NCBI GenBank assembly: GCA_946413885.1
Contig: CAMKMK010000080.1
Span: forward strand, 1-9,778
Origin: an uncultured Prevotellaceae bacterium
GTDB taxonomy: Bacteria; Bacteroidota; Bacteroidia; Bacteroidales; Bacteroidaceae
Direction: 5' to 3'
DNA length: 9,778 bases
Shown here: positions 7,411 to 9,778 of the stretch, in pieces
Layout: each line of letters begins with the position of its first letter
Numbering within the stretch: the first letter of the stretch is position 1
Notes under the pieces: model-generated
What the model saw: only the letters and a program-made list of their open reading frames with translations
Database searches by the model: none
Told to the model about the DNA's origin: nothing
Program-made: the position numbers and the translations under genes

Positions 7411-9021
7411 TTATTCGTTTAATGGACGATAATTGACTTTCATTGTGGAGAGACGCATCAGATGATCATTAAGGCGATACAGATAGGAATCCCAACCTTG
7501 TCGATTTTGTGTGGTCCATGCTTTTTCAGCCAAAGCTAACGCGCGTGGGAACACCATGTACTGCATCCGGGCTTCGGAAGGAATATATTCACACCAGATG
7601 TTGGCTTGCATACCCTTCACCAGTTTCTTTTGATCATCAGACAGATCAGTTGGCACAACGTCGCCTTCATAGAGAGTACGCATCGTATTATTGTCCTGGG
7701 GATAATCAAAGTAGCAGAAAGTGGTGGGACAACAAATGACTTCGTTACCTCCAGCTGTTGAGCGTTGTACTACATCGCCATGATATCCTTGCCACCAGTT
7801 GACGGTAGCTGTGGGTGAAACGCCACCTTCGAGAATCTCGTCCCAACCAATCAGGCGCCGACCGTTTTCATTGAAGTATTTTTCCATTTCGCGAGTGAAC
7901 CATGATTGCAATTCTTCCAGTCCGCCCAAATTCTGCTCCTTAATGCGTGCCTGACAGAGAGGGCAATTTGCCCATCTCCCACGACCTACTTCGTCGCCCC
8001 CTATCTCAGCGAAGTTGTATGGAAAAAGTTCAAATACCTCCTTGAAGACATCGCGACAGAACTGCATTACTGAATCGCTACCTAGACATAGAGGATCGTT
8101 ACCATCGTGACCGCAACTGAGCCAAGGATAACATTGAGTGGCCATCCAGTTGTGACCAGGCATATCGATTTCAGGTACGACATCAATACCTCGAACAGCT
8201 GCATAAGCAACTATCTCACGGATATCATCCTGAGTATAGTAACCACCATACATACGTTTGCCATTTTGCATCCGGAAATAGTTTTGTGGTAAATGCATAA
8301 CGGGATTCTTCTCATTGATTGCTCTTTGTTCGCAGGCTACGTCAATATATTCTTCTTGTGGGTTGCGCCATGCCCCCTTGTCAGTCAGCAAAGGATATTT
8401 CTTGATTTCAATTCTCCATGCTTGGGAATCAATTAGATGCCAATGAAATTTGGATAGTTTATAAAGCGCCATGATATCGAGCAACCGCTTTGTCTCATTG
8501 ACAGAGTAGAAATGGCGGACAGGATCAAGCATCAAGCCGCGCCATTCGTAGATAGGAGCATCTTCAATCTTTACTGCAGGAACCTCCCATGTTATACCTC
8601 GAATGATAGACTCCGATTCTATTTGGTATGGAAGAAGCTGACGAAGTGTAGAGATACCATGTATGATACCTTTATAGCTGGAAGATTTAATTGTAATGCC
8701 TTCAATGCTTGACTGGAAGAAATAGCTTTCATCTTCTTGATTTATAGGAAAGGTAAGCTGTAAGAGGATATTTCCCTGAGTTCCTTTCTTCAGTGTGATG
8801 CGGTATCCTGTAGCAGGAGCCAGCTTCTCTTGCAGATATTGAGCTGCAGGTTCGAGAGATTCGTTGTTGAATCCAATGGTAAGATTCTCAGGTAAGACAT
8901 AACAACCTTTTTTCTCCACAATAGTGGTAGGCTGGGGGATGATGTTCACGTTGGCTGAGATTTGTTCGTTACCTAATAATAATGCTAAACTGGTAATCAG
9001 TAGATATCTGAGTCGTTTCAT
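7411..9021 (-). CDS. GH20 exo-beta-N-acetylhexosaminidase
   Basis: This 536-residue enzyme removes terminal beta-linked GlcNAc/GalNAc by substrate-assisted catalysis. A Sec signal peptide covers 1-23 (hydrophobic 6-16, cleavage after ISA) with no lipobox. An N-terminal GH20b-type alpha/beta domain (about 25-150) precedes the barrel (about 155-505). Family landmarks present: WRGLMLDPVRHF (160-171; the Arg binds the sugar), HWHL (193-196), PEIDMPGH (283-290), the catalytic pair GGDE (Asp343-Glu344), NWWQGY (408-413) and IWCEY (475-479). The usually conserved TDDQGWR reads IDSQAWR here (197-203), a change near the active-site rim. A C-terminal carbohydrate-binding module, common in relatives, is absent. 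It is the first gene of a minus-strand operon running into GH35, with a promoter box upstream at 9064-9071. With GH35 it could trim LacNAc-type antennae of mucin or N-glycans. Confidence 0.93.
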   Translation of the reverse strand: MKRLRYLLITSLALLLGNEQISANVNIIPQPTTIVEKKGCYVLPENLTIGFNNESLEPAAQYLQEKLAPATGYRITLKKGTQGNILLQLTFPINQEDESYFFQSSIEGITIKSSSYKGIIHGISTLRQLLPYQIESESIIRGITWEVPAVKIEDAPIYEWRGLMLDPVRHFYSVNETKRLLDIMALYKLSKFHWHLIDSQAWRIEIKKYPLLTDKGAWRNPQEEYIDVACEQRAINEKNPVMHLPQNYFRMQNGKRMYGGYYTQDDIREIVAYAAVRGIDVVPEIDMPGHNWMATQCYPWLSCGHDGNDPLCLGSDSVMQFCRDVFKEVFELFPYNFAEIGGDEVGRGRWANCPLCQARIKEQNLGGLEELQSWFTREMEKYFNENGRRLIGWDEILEGGVSPTATVNWWQGYHGDVVQRSTAGGNEVICCPTTFCYFDYPQDNNTMRTLYEGDVVPTDLSDDQKKLVKGMQANIWCEYIPSEARMQYMVFPRALALAEKAWTTQNRQGWDSYLYRLNDHLMRLSTMKVNYRPLNE

Positions 9022-9063
9022 GATAAAGAATGAATTTTGTTATTTTTTGATTAAAGTTATATG

Positions 9064-9071
9064 CAAAGGTA
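9064..9071 (-). promoter_or_regulatory. Putative -7 box of the GH20-GH35-phosphatase operon
   Basis: On the minus strand this reads TACCTTTG, an exact TAnnTTTG element 42 bases before the GH20 ATG, so the leader would be roughly 35-40 bases. The only TTTG upstream (9084-9087 on this strand) is 12 bases away, shorter than the usual 19-20, so the -33 half is weak. No TAnnTTTG box was found in the short gaps between the downstream genes, making this the likely single promoter of the operon. Confidence 0.5.
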
Positions 9072-9075
9072 TCAT

Positions 9076-9091
9076 TTTTTTTGCAAAAAAA
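9076..9091. repeat. 16-bp A/T palindrome in the GH20/J-protein divergent promoter
   Basis: Seven T, then GC, then seven A form a perfect palindrome. It sits between the two oppositely oriented TACCTTTG boxes. It overlaps the TTTG (9080-9083) that serves as the -33 element of the plus-strand promoter. It may be a regulator site, or simply a curved A/T tract. Confidence 0.5.
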
Positions 9092-9111
9092 GCAGAAAAG
9101 GTCTACCTTTG
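9080..9111 (+). promoter_or_regulatory. Bacteroidota-type promoter for the J-domain gene
   Basis: TTTG at 9080-9083, a 20-base spacer and TACCTTTG at 9104-9111 match the Bacteroidota consensus. The start of transcription is expected around 9115-9118, only about 6-9 bases before the ATG at 9124. The mRNA would therefore be almost leaderless. Confidence 0.65.
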
Positions 9112-9123
9112 TCATGAAATTCA

Positions 9124-9549
9124 ATGATTATGTGGCTAATAAAGTGGATCTTGGCTATTTATGGCTATCGGCATGGGGGATTCTGGGTGATGATCTGGTT
9201 CTTTTTCTTAGGAACCATGATAGAAGGATTCTTTACGCGAAAAAAACGTGCTAAGCAAGCCGAGGAATTCTTTCATCAGCAAGCTGGCTATCAGCGTCGT
9301 TACCAAAAGTATCGTCAAACCTATCAGCGCCCAGAACAAGCCAGTTCTTTAGCGAAAGCTTATCAGACGTTAGGAATTCCATCCACTGCTACAGATGATG
9401 AAGTGCGACAGGCTTATCGTAAGCATGCTATGCAGAATCATCCTGATCGTGTTGCTCAGATGAGTGAGGAAATTCGTCAAGTTGCCCAGAAAAAATTTCA
9501 GGAAGTGACAGAAGCTAAAGACCTCATTTTCAAGTGTAGAGGACTATAG
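9124..9549 (+). CDS. Membrane-anchored J-domain (DnaJ-like) protein
   Basis: This is a 141-residue protein. The N-terminal 36 residues are hydrophobic and aromatic and form one or two membrane segments (about 3-13 and 19-35). A basic, Gln/Tyr-rich linker follows (38-70, starting RKKRAK). The J-domain at the C-terminus (about 77-138) contains LGIPSTATDDEVRQAYRK and the invariant HPD at 106-108, which stimulates DnaK ATPase. It lacks the Gly/Phe and zinc-finger regions of true DnaJ and the TerB domain of DjlA. It is best viewed as a DjlA-like mini co-chaperone that recruits DnaK to the inner membrane. The start could also be the ATG at 9130, two codons later. It is monocistronic, divergent from GH20 and convergent with the next gene. 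The client is unknown. Confidence 0.88.
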   Translation: MIMWLIKWILAIYGYRHGGFWVMIWFFFLGTMIEGFFTRKKRAKQAEEFFHQQAGYQRRYQKYRQTYQRPEQASSLAKAYQTLGIPSTATDDEVRQAYRKHAMQNHPDRVAQMSEEIRQVAQKKFQEVTEAKDLIFKCRGL

Positions 9550-9574
9550 ATTACTTCATGCATATCTGAGAATA

Positions 9575-9778
9575 TTATCTTTTCACCTTAGCAGTCTGAT
9601 CTCCCACATGAATGATGTAGATTCCATGGGGGAGTGAATGCAGAGAGATGGTTTCATCGTTTTGCTCCACTCTACCAGAGTATACCATGTGGCCAGAAGC
9701 ATTATAGATGCTGACGAATTCTCCACAAGCAGGGTTAGCAACTTTGAACTGGAAGAATAGAGCATAATAGTTTCTATG
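9575..9778 (-). CDS. C-terminal T9SS sorting domain of a secreted protein (partial)
   Basis: Read from the right edge on the minus strand, the frame whose first codon is 9778-9776 is open for 67 residues to a TAA at 9575-9577; the gene's start lies beyond the window. The visible part has the pattern of the type IX secretion (Por secretion system) C-terminal tail: an FVSIYNASGHMVYSG strand pair (21-35), then TISLHSLPHGIYIIHVGDQ (43-61), ending in TAKVKR with a basic last residue. In this family the tail guides the exported protein across the outer membrane and is then cut off. What the cargo does cannot be told from this part. The stop codon lies 25 bases from the stop of the convergent J-protein gene. 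A shorter open frame here on the same strand (9583-9765) lacks these motifs and is a shadow. Confidence 0.78.
   Translation of the reverse strand, partial: HRNYYALFFQFKVANPACGEFVSIYNASGHMVYSGRVEQNDETISLHSLPHGIYIIHVGDQTAKVKR

Noticed and set aside
9114..9254. Possible 46-codon plus-strand frame starting at the ATG at 9114 and overlapping the J-protein start
   Set aside because: Its ATG is only 3 bases after the -7 box, so it would lie before the expected transcription start. The product has no recognisable features.
9583..9765. 60-codon minus-strand frame at the right edge
   Set aside because: The other minus-strand frame, ending at 9575, carries the T9SS tail pattern; this one is its out-of-frame shadow.

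Overview
The window looks like chromosomal DNA of a member of the Bacteroidota, most likely the Prevotella group. Three things point there. The intergenic regions carry promoters of the Bacteroidota sigma-factor type (TTTG, about 19-20 bases, TAnnTTTG) and no convincing Shine-Dalgarno sites. The last gene ends in a type IX secretion (T9SS) sorting tail. The glycoside hydrolases have the exported two- and three-domain layout usual in gut and rumen Bacteroidales. No rRNA, tRNA, CRISPR array, insertion sequence or phage gene was found, and no gene-free stretch exceeds about 120 bases.

Layout. (1) Bases 2-889, plus strand: the 3' part of an HNH nuclease gene of the McrA-like type, entering from the left edge, with an extra C-terminal domain. 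(2) 966-1769, minus strand: an exported alpha/beta-hydrolase (esterase or peptidase-like), convergent with the nuclease. (3) 1889-3124, plus strand: a CobW/G3E-family metal-chaperone GTPase with a 17-histidine acidic loop, divergent from the esterase across a compact double promoter. (4) 9021 down to 3144, minus strand: four genes packed head to tail. In transcription order they are a GH20 beta-hexosaminidase, a GH35 beta-galactosidase, a histidine acid phosphatase and a small unrecognised protein. The gaps are 4, 41 and 28 bases (or 1 base if a TTG start is used), with one visible promoter before GH20. (5) 9124-9549, plus strand: a small membrane-anchored J-domain protein, divergent from GH20. 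(6) 9575-9778, minus strand: the last 67 residues of a T9SS cargo protein running off the right edge.

How it fits together. The GH20/GH35 pair, both with N-terminal export signals, could act in sequence on Gal-beta-GlcNAc/GalNAc ends of host or dietary glycans: GH35 removes the galactose and GH20 the exposed hexosamine. The co-transcribed secreted phosphatase could strip phosphate from the same or other phosphoesters. No SusC/SusD pair or regulator lies next to them, so within this window they are not a classical polysaccharide utilisation locus. The other genes (metal GTPase, J-protein, nuclease) look functionally unrelated.

I do not see a clearly new defence or mobile system. The points most worth checking are the uncharacterised C-terminal module on the HNH nuclease, the apparently circularly permuted discoidin-like domain at the end of GH35, and the unrecognised gene ending the hydrolase operon.
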